Shown in pieces: positions 1-5,159 of a stretch of 6,984 nt of DNA. Within the stretch, counting starts at the first letter, position 1. Every line of letters begins with the position of its first letter. The stretch is from positions 1 to 6,984 of the forward strand of contig CAKZUM010000213.1 of assembly GCA_937921525.1 (NCBI GenBank), written 5' to 3'. Made by a program: the position numbers and the translations under genes. This DNA comes from an uncultured Saprospiraceae bacterium (GTDB lineage Bacteria > Bacteroidota > Bacteroidia > Chitinophagales > Saprospiraceae). The notes under the pieces were generated by a model that saw only the letters and a program-made list of their open reading frames with translations, was not told where the DNA came from and did no database searches.

Positions 1-1
1 G

Positions 2-88
2 CTATCAGAAAAGGCGCTTGATAATCAGGTCATTAACGACGAATTCTTGGTGGCAGACATTTTAAAAATGGCTGACACCTTTTCGTAG
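2..88 (+). CDS. C-terminal tail of an unidentified protein (partial)
   Basis: An open frame enters from the left edge and ends at a TAG at 86-88, giving 28 residues (LSEKALDNQVIN, then DEFLVADILKMADTFS). The sequence reads like a real amphipathic helical C-terminus. The residues are too few to assign a family and I do not recognise it. A ten-base inverted repeat (69-78 with 96-105, one mismatch) straddles the stop codon, and a second hairpin follows at 124-142. That placement suits the 3' end of a transcript, although no T-tract follows either hairpin. The coding call rests on residue composition and on position relative to these hairpins. The reading could be chance, because only 87 bases are visible. 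Confidence 0.45.
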   Translation, partial: LSEKALDNQVINDEFLVADILKMADTFS

Positions 89-142
89 ACCCCAAGTATC
101 AGCCACTTTCTAAGTGTCTGCTACTAAGAGTCCGTCTCTTAG
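69..142 (+). repeat. Two hairpins at the 3' end of the first gene
   Basis: TGGCTGACAC (69-78) pairs with GTATCAGCCA (96-105) except for one C/A mismatch, with a 17-base loop containing the stop codon. CTAAGAG (124-130) then pairs perfectly with CTCTTAG (136-142) around a 5-base loop. CCGTC (132-136) can instead pair with GACGG (146-150), which would break the second hairpin. Neither hairpin is followed by a run of T, so a classical intrinsic terminator is not supported. A 3'-end stabilising or factor-assisted termination role is inference. Confidence 0.4.
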
Positions 143-293
143 CCTGACGGCTATGGTTTGTAAATTCAACCTAATATGTTGCAAGCTTGTAACTTGCTTC
201 CACCAATACATATTGTAAAAACGACTTTTCGTTCCCCCTATTTTGCTATGAAGTTGTTTAAAAATGAACTCCTATGAAATGAAAAGGTAATAA

Positions 294-437
294 ATTATTG
301 GCAAAAGAAGGGAATATGGTTCAGAAGAAGAAATGAAATGGCTTGATTACTTAAATTTGAAAGTGCCACAGGGTATTGCAGCATTAAAGGCTAGTCAAAT
401 AGAGCCATACCTACCTTACCTAGGCTTGGGGTCGTAA
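294..437 (+). pseudogene. Possible remnant of a coding sequence
   Basis: Between a TAA at 291-293 and a TAA at 435-437 one frame reads 47 residues of protein-like composition, including EEEMKWLDYLNLKV and QIEPYLPYLGLG. It has no good start: the only ATG is at 330-332 with no recognisable ribosome site, and the frame is closed upstream. I do not recognise the family. It may be the tail of a decayed gene, possibly from a mobile element, or chance. The call is weak and rests only on how natural the translated residues look. Confidence 0.2.
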
Positions 438-462
438 TATTGAAAACACAACGAGGAAGCTC

Positions 463-519
463 TTAGCAGGAGTCAGAATGAAAAATTACATTGTTAATAG
501 AAATCCTGACTCCTGTTAA
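463..519. repeat. Imperfect 17-bp inverted repeat
   Basis: Bases 463-479 pair with 503-519 around a 23-base loop. The core CAGGAGTCAG (467-476) is exactly complementary to CTGACTCCTG (506-515). One G-T pair and one A/C mismatch lie within the arms. It sits about 25 bases after the end of the possible coding remnant at 294-437, so it could mark an old transcript end. No T-tract follows. A small mobile-element end or an RNA hairpin are alternatives. Confidence 0.4.
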
Positions 520-973
520 TTCGAGAACGCTTAAAACGTCAAATTGAAATTAGCTCTGTAAACAGAAACCCAAGTGATAATAAATAATAGGAAGAATGTA
601 AAAAAGGCTAACATACAATAACCCTTCCTTCCTTCATTTTCTATGTGATCAGACATTATTTTGAATATTTAATAGTACTAGGTTGATAACAACTTCGTAA
701 TTAGAAATGGAATTTTAATCTCCTTGTTTAAAAATTGCTGCAAAGATGCTAAAAAAATCCTTTTATTGACAGTTTCTTTTCTTTGATTTAGACATCCCCT
801 TAGTACAAAGGATTAAATCAATAGCAAATCTGAATAAGCCTACCATTGTATAATAAGAATATTGGCAAACTATACCACTCATTTAGACAGATTTATCTAT
901 AAAAAATTCTTGTCTTATATGTCCGCATACTCAAAATTACGTGCCGAATTCTGTAAAGAATTAGCAAATGAGA

Positions 974-1002
974 TTTTTTTTAATTTTTTTTTAATTTTTT
1001 TT
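974..1002. other. Phased T-tracts (predicted curved DNA)
   Basis: Three runs of T (8, 9 and 8 bases: 974-981, 984-992, 995-1002) are separated by AA. Their centres are about 10.5 bases apart, which matches the helical repeat of B-DNA. Phased A/T-tracts of this kind are known to produce intrinsic curvature. Curvature and any architectural or promoter role here are inferred from spacing alone. The same bases produce the FFNFF/LIFF stretch in the doubtful reading frame 862-1062. Confidence 0.6.
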
Positions 1003-1671
1003 CTATTAGTCATACGAGCTTTTAAAGGGATTAAAACCAATAGTTATATATTTTTGTTTTAATAAATTGATTGTTTTTAGCCATTTTCTACGCTCCTTCT
1101 ATTTTGATTTTTAGAATGAATTGATATACATTTGAACTATCAATTGGAAAACGAATACTTCCTTCCAATTTCTTTAACTTACCAAAACATACACTAAATA
1201 GCCATAACAATTGGAGTAGTAAGGTTACTCTAATTTGTAGCATAGGCGGATTGATTTTCATCCAATGCCTATCCTAATACTTTATGACTGTTTAGAGGTT
1301 TCCGCACATTTTAGATTTCAATATGTCCTATCTAATTAGGACCTAAACTATGAGTTGGCTATAATGTCTGCACACCTCCTTTTCCAAACTTTAAGTAATT
1401 CAAAAAATCGTATTTAAGTATTTTAGTATCGTATTTAGACTTAGTAATGGGTTAGAATATATTGTACCATATCGACATGCTAACGACTGTTGTATACGGA
1501 TTCGATATTCTTATCCACCCTACTAATCAACTACGAATCTATTAAGCGAATGACTGACCAGTAATGGTCAAGATTATTATCTGTCCATATAAGAAATAGT
1601 TGTTAAATAACAATAAGACATTCTATAACTATTAGGTTACTAGCATAACTGTAATATGATGCGAGTATAGA

Positions 1672-1679
1672 TAGGTTTG
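1672..1679 (+). promoter_or_regulatory. Possible -7 promoter box
   Basis: TAGGTTTG matches the Bacteroidota sigma factor -7 consensus TAnnTTTG exactly. It lies about 207 bases before the ATG at 1887, the next gene on this strand. No TTG is visible at the expected -33 distance, so the match is partial and could be chance. If it is used, the transcript would carry a leader of about 200 bases containing the 1684-1696, 1746-1783 and 1850-1870 hairpins. Confidence 0.25.
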
Positions 1680-1716
1680 TGATCGTCCTTTGGACGCTAT
1701 AAGCCCCTGTAGACTA

Positions 1717-1728
1717 ATGTTATAACAT
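1717..1728. promoter_or_regulatory. Perfect 12-bp palindrome, possible operator
   Basis: ATGTTATAACAT is fully self-complementary. It lies between the possible -7 box at 1672-1679 and the 1746-1783 hairpin, upstream of the SPOR-like gene. Perfect palindromes of this size suit a dimeric regulator, but AT-rich DNA yields some by chance and no regulator is identified. Confidence 0.2.
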
Positions 1729-1745
1729 ACCCCTTTTTCCCTCTT

Positions 1746-1783
1746 CTCTATCCTTGCTACATGGTGTAGCAAGGGTTCTAGAG
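1746..1783. other. Strong hairpin in the upstream leader
   Basis: A perfect 9-bp stem, CCTTGCTAC (1752-1760) with GTAGCAAGG (1766-1774), closes a 5-base loop. An outer stem, CTCTA (1746-1750) with TAGAG (1779-1783), extends it across a small internal loop. It lies about 100 bases before the start of the SPOR-like gene. On the + strand it is followed by ATTAAAATTTT rather than an immediate T-run, so it is a poor intrinsic terminator. It may be a leader regulatory element or the end of an unseen small RNA. Confidence 0.5.
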
Positions 1784-1849
1784 ATTAAAATTTTAAGTGG
1801 ATGTTATTTTAGAGGAAGAAGAAGTAGGACTGCAAACATAGCCTGTTTG

Positions 1850-1870
1850 AGGTCTATACGCTAGCGACCT
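1850..1870 (+). promoter_or_regulatory. Small hairpin just before the SPOR-like gene start
   Basis: AGGTC (1850-1854) pairs with GACCT (1866-1870), and the loop contains part of the palindrome CGCTAGCG. It ends 16 bases before the ATG at 1887, where it could affect ribosome access. There is no Shine-Dalgarno between it and the ATG, which is common in Bacteroidota. A regulatory role is inference. Confidence 0.25.
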
Positions 1871-1886
1871 AACAATACTTACTCCC

Positions 1887-2672
1887 ATGAAAAAGCGATT
1901 AGCTTTATTGCTCTTAGTAGCAATAAATATGGGTTGGTTTGATGCGATAAATGCGCAAGGATATGAGGTTCAATTAAGTGTATTTACACATGCAATTGAA
2001 ACATCCTTTTTTAAATATGCTGGATATGAAACTGTTTTAGTAAAAAAAGATAAGGCAGGTTTTATTCAATATCATTTAGGCAAATCTAGCACTTACAACC
2101 AGATAGAAAAGAACTATCAAACAGCTTTAAAGAAAGGGTTTGAACAGGCGAGAATAATAGGAGATTCGCCTGCTAAATATATATCTGCTGGCTTTCAACA
2201 AAAGAAAACAGCATATACTAATCATCAATTGTTTATTCGACCTATTTCATTAAAGAATGAATCAGGTATCGATAAGGAGGACAGAAACTACTTAGAGAAA
2301 ATTACAATCATTTTAAAAGAAAATCCTCAACTTAAACTGAGGTTTGTACTACCTGCATCACCACTAGATGCAGGTGGGCAACAACAATTGAAAACGATTA
2401 GCAATTTCTTTTTAGTGCATAAAATACCGGCTTATCGGATGAGGATTCAAGGTGCTCATCATGATTTTTTGACAGCGGTAGAAGAGTTGACAACAGCCCA
2501 TACAAGGGAAACGGAGAACAACACTACAATCGTTTTAGCATTAATCAATTTAAAAGAAGAAGTAATCGTGGATACATTTGATCATCCTTCAACAACCAAA
2601 CAGTTAATGACTTCTGCAAAAGAAGATATAAGCAGTATTATGAAATGGTGGAAGTATATCAAGTGGGTTTAG
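1887..2672 (+). CDS. Secreted SPOR-like protein with degenerate OmpA-like domain
   Basis: The protein has 261 residues. Residues 1-24 form a signal peptide (MKKR, hydrophobic core, then NAQ), typical of Bacteroidota signal peptidase I substrates, so it probably acts in the periplasm or outside. Residues about 25-92 begin GYEVQLSVF and end KKGFEQARIIG, with a central FIQYHLG. This is the pattern of a SPOR-type fold, which in known members binds peptidoglycan. Residues about 133-190 (YLEKITIILKENPQLKLRF, then ISNFFLVHKIPAYRMRIQG) resemble the helix-strand-helix of OmpA-like wall-binding domains. The Asp and Arg that contact diaminopimelate in OmpA are not apparent, so that domain may not bind. 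The C-terminus (about 223-261) is unassigned and ends with Trp-rich KWWKYIKW. The ATG at 1887 is chosen because it starts the signal peptide; there is no Shine-Dalgarno. It appears to be monocistronic. Domain calls are pattern recognition only. Confidence 0.85.
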   Translation: MKKRLALLLLVAINMGWFDAINAQGYEVQLSVFTHAIETSFFKYAGYETVLVKKDKAGFIQYHLGKSSTYNQIEKNYQTALKKGFEQARIIGDSPAKYISAGFQQKKTAYTNHQLFIRPISLKNESGIDKEDRNYLEKITIILKENPQLKLRFVLPASPLDAGGQQQLKTISNFFLVHKIPAYRMRIQGAHHDFLTAVEELTTAHTRETENNTTIVLALINLKEEVIVDTFDHPSTTKQLMTSAKEDISSIMKWWKYIKWV

Positions 2673-2694
2673 ATCAACCGTGCATTGATCTAAA
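2668..2694 (+). terminator. Perfect 10-bp hairpin over the stop codon
   Basis: TTTAGATCAA (2668-2677) pairs without mismatch with TTGATCTAAA (2685-2694) around a 7-base loop. The left arm includes the TAG stop (2670-2672) of the SPOR-like gene. No T-tract follows (AATGGAG comes next), so it may act in 3'-end protection or factor-dependent termination rather than as a classical terminator. Confidence 0.45.
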
Positions 2695-2852
2695 ATGGAG
2701 TTAGGAATTATTGGGCTCTTGAGCAGCGTTTTAAAATACAATCAAGACCAGCCTCGTGCAATTATCAACCTATAAGCGATGTGCTCGGGAGACTCAATAA
2801 TCCTATAGATTCAGAGGTCAGATCGTTCTAGTTAGCTTACACTAACGGAACT

Positions 2853-2873
2853 GTCAGAAGTCAGCGGTCAGAC
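2853..2873. repeat. Three tandem GTCAG heptamers
   Basis: GTCAGAA, GTCAGCG and GTCAGAC follow each other exactly, starting at 2853, 2860 and 2867. Further GTCAG copies occur at 2817-2821 and 2887-2891, outside the seven-base register. It may be a short-tandem remnant or a protein-binding array; no function can be assigned. Confidence 0.5.
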
Positions 2874-2977
2874 CAACCCGACTGCAGTCAGGGCGGGCTT
2901 ATGATGTTGACCATACAGCACTTTTTCGGTAGTTACTGCCTATTAAATAAATAGGCAACAGCTAATCGGGAATTTCA

Positions 2978-3040
2978 GGGGATGTCGATAAATAGAGAGA
3001 AACTAAAGGGTTTTTATTTATACTGACATCTCCTATTTTT
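2978..3040 (+). terminator. Intrinsic-terminator-like hairpin with T-tract
   Basis: GGGGATGTC (2978-2986) pairs with GACATCTCC (3025-3033), including one G-T pair. After a small internal loop, ATAAATA (2988-2994) pairs with TATTTAT (3015-3021). TATTTTT (3034-3040) follows immediately. Stem plus T-tract fits an intrinsic terminator for + strand transcription, presumably from the SPOR-like gene, whose stop lies about 300 bases upstream. The large loop (about 20 bases) is unusual for a terminator. Confidence 0.45.
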
Positions 3041-3081
3041 AATATTATGCAATATTTAAAACTATATAGCTAATTGGTTTT

Positions 3082-3153
3082 TTTTTACCACATAGGTACA
3101 TAGGTCACATAGTTACGTGCAGCTATATGACCTATGTACCTATGTGGTGAAAA
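3082..3153 (-). repeat. 31-bp inverted repeat at the 3' end of the caspase gene
   Basis: Bases 3082-3112 pair with 3123-3153 around a 10-base loop, with 29 Watson-Crick pairs and only two non-canonical positions (3086/3149 and 3108/3127). In a minus-strand RNA the 3108/3127 position becomes G-U, so the inner 26 pairs form unbroken. Each arm contains ACATAGGT in tandem (3090-3097, 3098-3105 in the left arm). The structure starts 3 bases after the stop of the MORN-caspase gene, so it probably forms the 3' end of that mRNA. The minus-strand RNA continues with A residues, not U, so it is not a standard intrinsic terminator. A dispersed palindromic repeat element is an alternative. Confidence 0.7.
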
Positions 3154-3156
3154 CCA

Positions 3157-4725
3157 TCAGCGAACTACACCGACAGGCATATTAGGATCGTAGTTGCCCG
3201 TAATCACAGGAGTTTGCATATTACCTGTATACTGTCGAACACCTCCCTTCACATAGTTAAATAACTCAGAAATAGTAACGATCTTATTCCGATCTCTATC
3301 CGCCTCCCCTTGTAAGCCTCTAATTAAATAATGGGTATAAATTCCTTGGCGTAAACCACTATCTTCAAGAGAAACTTCTTCGCTTTTAGAAGAAGTTAAA
3401 AAGGCTAATCCTCCTTCTGTTTGTTCAAAAGATTGGTAGTACTTTCGCATCATTTGATTGAGTGGTGACTTCATCGCTAGAAGACTTCCTGAGTAGCAGG
3501 CATCAGAGAAAATCACTTTGTGTTTTGCCCTACTTTGTTCAAATACTTGAGTGATTTCTGAGTTCATTAATTGATTATTATACCCGTCATAATCTACAGG
3601 TATTAAAGATCCAGCCAAGCCGTGTCCTGAGTAATAAAAGAAAATAACATCGTTTTCATCTGCTTTTAAAAAAGTAGATTTCAACGCTCCTAATATATTC
3701 GATCTAGTAGCATCTTCATCTACTAATATTTTTATTTGATTGTCTGGTAATGCACCTCCTTCTGGGCTTCTGAGGAAGGCATAAAAACGATAGGCATCAT
3801 CGTCTGTAAAGCGTAAGGCAGGCATGTGCTCATAAGTGGAAACGCCTACTATCACCGACCAAATTTTAACTTCCTTACTATTTTCAACAGCTACATTATT
3901 GGTTTCTGCGGATTCATATATAGCATCTAATCTTCGCTTAGGGTTGCCATTGTTCCACATAGCCGCCAATACTCGACCATTCACATAGGTATAAATACCT
4001 TCTCCATTTGGCGCATGATTTCTCCATTGACCAACATACTTATCTCCATTGGCATAATAACAAGTGCCTTCTCCTTCTGGATTTCCATCTTTAAAATCTC
4101 CAATATATCTAGAACCATCTGGATAGCGATAAATGCCTCGACCAGATTGGCAAAATTCTTTATTACAATTTTGCAGATTTTTTTCAACGATAGGATCTTC
4201 TATCGCTACAAGTTCTTCATCAGTCATGCACAAATCATCTTCCCAAGTTCCCTCTTTTAGAATTTGGCCATCCCTCGATAAAGTTCCTTGTCCATGTCTT
4301 AGTCCTCTTTGCCAATAGCCTTCATAACTGCTTCCATCTGCATAGACCATAGTCCCTTCTCCCTCCATACTCCCCTCAACAAAATTTCCTTCATATCTAT
4401 CTCCGCTTACAAATTCTAATATCCCTTTGTTATGAAAATCATTTTTTAAAAATGTACCTTGATATACATCTCCATTCTTAAAAATCAATTTACCTTGTCC
4501 TTCTCGATACTGGTTATTCCATTGACCAATGTATTTATCTCCATTAGAAAAATATAAAATACCTTGTCCTTGAAGTTTGCCATTTTTAAAATCCCCCATG
4601 TATTTTGCCCCACTTTTATATAAAAAAGTACCATAGCCATTTTGGCAATTTCCTTGAATACATTGAGCAAAAATTTGATTGGATAAAAACAATAGCACTA
4701 GCCCTAGCATTAGTTGCTTACTCAT
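3157..4725 (-). CDS. Secreted MORN-repeat protein with caspase-like peptidase domain
   Basis: The protein has 522 residues from the chosen start. Residues 1-21 are a signal peptide (MSKQ, hydrophobic core, IFAQ), so it is exported. Five MORN repeats start near residues 42, 65, 88, 111 and 134, and two more near 207 and 230. Both blocks open with Cys-x4-Cys followed by GxG (Cys22/Cys27 and Cys187/Cys192), which suggests an internal duplication. After a linker (about 262-287) comes a peptidase C14 (caspase-like) domain: IWSVIVGVSTY at 288, catalytic His368 in YYSGHG, catalytic Cys410 in SDACYSG, and the late GIYTHYLIRGLQGEAD and ISELF motifs (461-489). Asp408 two residues before Cys410 matches metacaspase/orthocaspase pockets that favour Arg or Lys, so Asp specificity is unlikely (inference). 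MORN repeats usually mediate protein or lipid contacts. An in-frame ATG at 4780-4782 would add 19 residues before the signal peptide, so 4725 is preferred. It is divergent from the DUF3604 gene and convergent with the SPOR-like gene. Its substrate is unknown. Confidence 0.92.
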   Translation of the reverse strand: MSKQLMLGLVLLFLSNQIFAQCIQGNCQNGYGTFLYKSGAKYMGDFKNGKLQGQGILYFSNGDKYIGQWNNQYREGQGKLIFKNGDVYQGTFLKNDFHNKGILEFVSGDRYEGNFVEGSMEGEGTMVYADGSSYEGYWQRGLRHGQGTLSRDGQILKEGTWEDDLCMTDEELVAIEDPIVEKNLQNCNKEFCQSGRGIYRYPDGSRYIGDFKDGNPEGEGTCYYANGDKYVGQWRNHAPNGEGIYTYVNGRVLAAMWNNGNPKRRLDAIYESAETNNVAVENSKEVKIWSVIVGVSTYEHMPALRFTDDDAYRFYAFLRSPEGGALPDNQIKILVDEDATRSNILGALKSTFLKADENDVIFFYYSGHGLAGSLIPVDYDGYNNQLMNSEITQVFEQSRAKHKVIFSDACYSGSLLAMKSPLNQMMRKYYQSFEQTEGGLAFLTSSKSEEVSLEDSGLRQGIYTHYLIRGLQGEADRDRNKIVTISELFNYVKGGVRQYTGNMQTPVITGNYDPNMPVGVVR

Positions 4726-4741
4726 AATTCCCGATGGTTTG

Positions 4742-4870
4742 TTTACAGAAGTAGTCTTTAACTCTGCAAGGTGGTTAAACAAATCAGTATTGGATTGTTT
4801 GTTTGCGGTGTAAAACGGATGGTGAATCCGCTTTATTAAACGGATTGATAGTCCGCTTTACAGAAGTAGT
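4742..4870. repeat. 14-bp direct repeat bounding a 101-bp block
   Basis: TTTACAGAAGTAGT occurs identically at 4742-4755 and 4857-4870, with 101 bases between the copies. Both copies lie in the leader of the MORN-caspase gene, the nearer one 16 bases before its start codon. The block between them is mostly hairpins. The arrangement looks like an insertion with target-site duplication or a local duplication event. It contains no open reading frame of note. Confidence 0.6.
4813..4860 (-). repeat. Tandem hairpin repeat in the caspase leader
   Basis: Two 23-base units with a 25-base period read AAACGGAT, a 5-base spacer, then a CCGCTTTA end (4813-4835, 4838-4860). Each unit can fold on itself (CGGAT with ATCCG; CGGATT with AGTCCG). 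Alternatively AATCCG (4825-4830) can pair with CGGATT (4841-4846) across the units, extended by TTT/AAA. These folds exclude each other, so a switch-like leader is conceivable but unproven. Confidence 0.5.
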
Positions 4871-4876
4871 ACATCA

Positions 4877-4902
4877 CAAATGTAGCAGTACGCTATAGGC
4901 AA
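4877..4902 (-). promoter_or_regulatory. Probable Bacteroidota promoter for the caspase gene
   Basis: On the minus strand TACATTTG (4884-4877) matches TAnnTTTG exactly, and TTG (4902-4900) lies 15 bases upstream as a -33 element. This spacing is slightly shorter than the usual 17-23. It would start transcription near 4870, giving a leader of about 145 bases before the ATG at 4725. The start site is inferred, not shown. Confidence 0.45.
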
Positions 4903-5159
4903 GAATTTTTAGGAAGTTGTTTAGTAGTAAGTCAATCGTTATTTGACCATTTAGGAATGACGCACAAATAAAATGATGCTTAATCAACTTCTAGGTCATA
5001 ACTAACGCAAAACAAAAACGAACGTTTGTTTATCTTATTTCGTACCTCCACAAACCTTAACATTTCTCTATTATTTGAAATATTTCCTTTCCCTATCAAT
5101 GAATTCCATGTCTTTGAGTATATTTAGGTCTTCTAATTTTTTCTAAAAATCTTCTATTT

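Larger units (their letters stand above)
89..1886. other. Long gene-poor spacer (1.8 kb)
   Basis: No convincing gene was found on either strand. Stop codons are frequent, and the only open frame of 60 or more codons (862-1062, TTG start) is judged spurious. The spacer holds hairpins at 463-519, 1209-1235 (10-bp stem with one G-T pair, 7-base loop), 1325-1342 (GTCCTA/TAGGAC), 1555-1570 (TGACCA/TGGTCA with a GTAA loop) and 1746-1783. It also holds a near-palindrome over a HindIII site (178-193), phased T-tracts (974-1002), and a repeated ATCGTATTTA with a 21-base period (1407-1416, 1428-1437). Such length is large for a bacterial spacer. It may be decayed genes, undetected small RNAs, or simply the low coding density of this lineage. 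Confidence 0.6.
2673..3156. other. Convergent spacer with consecutive secondary structures
   Basis: No gene is visible. From left to right it contains: the stop-codon hairpin; an imperfect long-range inverted repeat (about 2706-2727 with 2780-2803, sharing ATTATTG/CAATAAT ends and GAGC/GCTC); a hairpin at 2825-2851 (GTTC..GTTAG with CTAAC..GAAC); three GTCAG heptamers (2853-2873); GGTCA (2866-2870) with TGACC (2908-2912), enclosing CCCG (2877-2880) with CGGG (2894-2897); a perfect 7-bp hairpin GCCTATT/AATAGGC (2938-2956); and the terminator-like hairpin 2978-3040. About 2810-2900 looks richer in G and C than the surroundings. It lies between convergent genes, so 3' ends are expected here; a structured RNA is possible. 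Confidence 0.6.
4726..5159. other. Divergent spacer between caspase and DUF3604 genes
   Basis: This spacer must hold the promoters of both flanking genes. On the minus side it contains a probable promoter (4877-4902), the 14-bp direct repeat (4742-4755, 4857-4870) and the tandem hairpins (4813-4860), plus stems TTTAAC/GTTAAA (4757-4779) and AAACAAA/TTTGTTT (4777-4804). Nearer the DUF3604 gene there is a near-dyad around 5010-5031 (AAACAAAAACG facing CGTTTGTTT), which could be an operator. No clear TAnnTTTG box and no Shine-Dalgarno are seen before the ATG at 5160. No gene is visible here. Confidence 0.55.

Noticed and set aside
352..359. TAAATTTG, an exact TAnnTTTG match
   Set aside because: It lies inside the coding-like fragment, has no -33 TTG at proper spacing and no gene downstream nearby.
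862..1062. A 66-codon + strand frame starting at TTG with a hydrophobic middle
   Set aside because: It has a TTG start and no ribosome site, and its membrane-like stretch is simply the translation of phased T-runs. No family resemblance was seen. A tiny membrane protein cannot be excluded, but support is too weak.
2276..2280. GGAGG motif resembling a Shine-Dalgarno
   Set aside because: It lies inside the SPOR-like coding sequence with no suitable start and open frame following it.
3078..3086. T9 run read as a terminator U-tract for + strand transcription
   Set aside because: The T-run precedes the long inverted repeat on the + strand and is partly its left arm, and no separate stem directly precedes it.
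3082..3153. Repeated ACATAGGT units considered as a CRISPR-like array
   Set aside because: The units are directly adjacent without spacers and form the arms of one palindrome.
3981..4670. Several 60-80 codon frames on both strands inside the MORN region
   Set aside because: They are alternate-frame readings of the repetitive MORN coding sequence, which keeps frames open by its periodic composition.
4726..4782. Upstream in-frame ATG that would add 19 residues to the MORN-caspase
   Set aside because: The extension would precede a typical signal peptide, which normally lies at the very N-terminus, and it falls partly within the suspected inserted block and one copy of the 14-bp repeat.
4938..4945. 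GTTATTTG with TTG at 4917-4919, a possible promoter for the DUF3604 gene
   Set aside because: It has two mismatches to the -7 consensus in the conserved TA, so it is indistinguishable from chance in AT-rich DNA.
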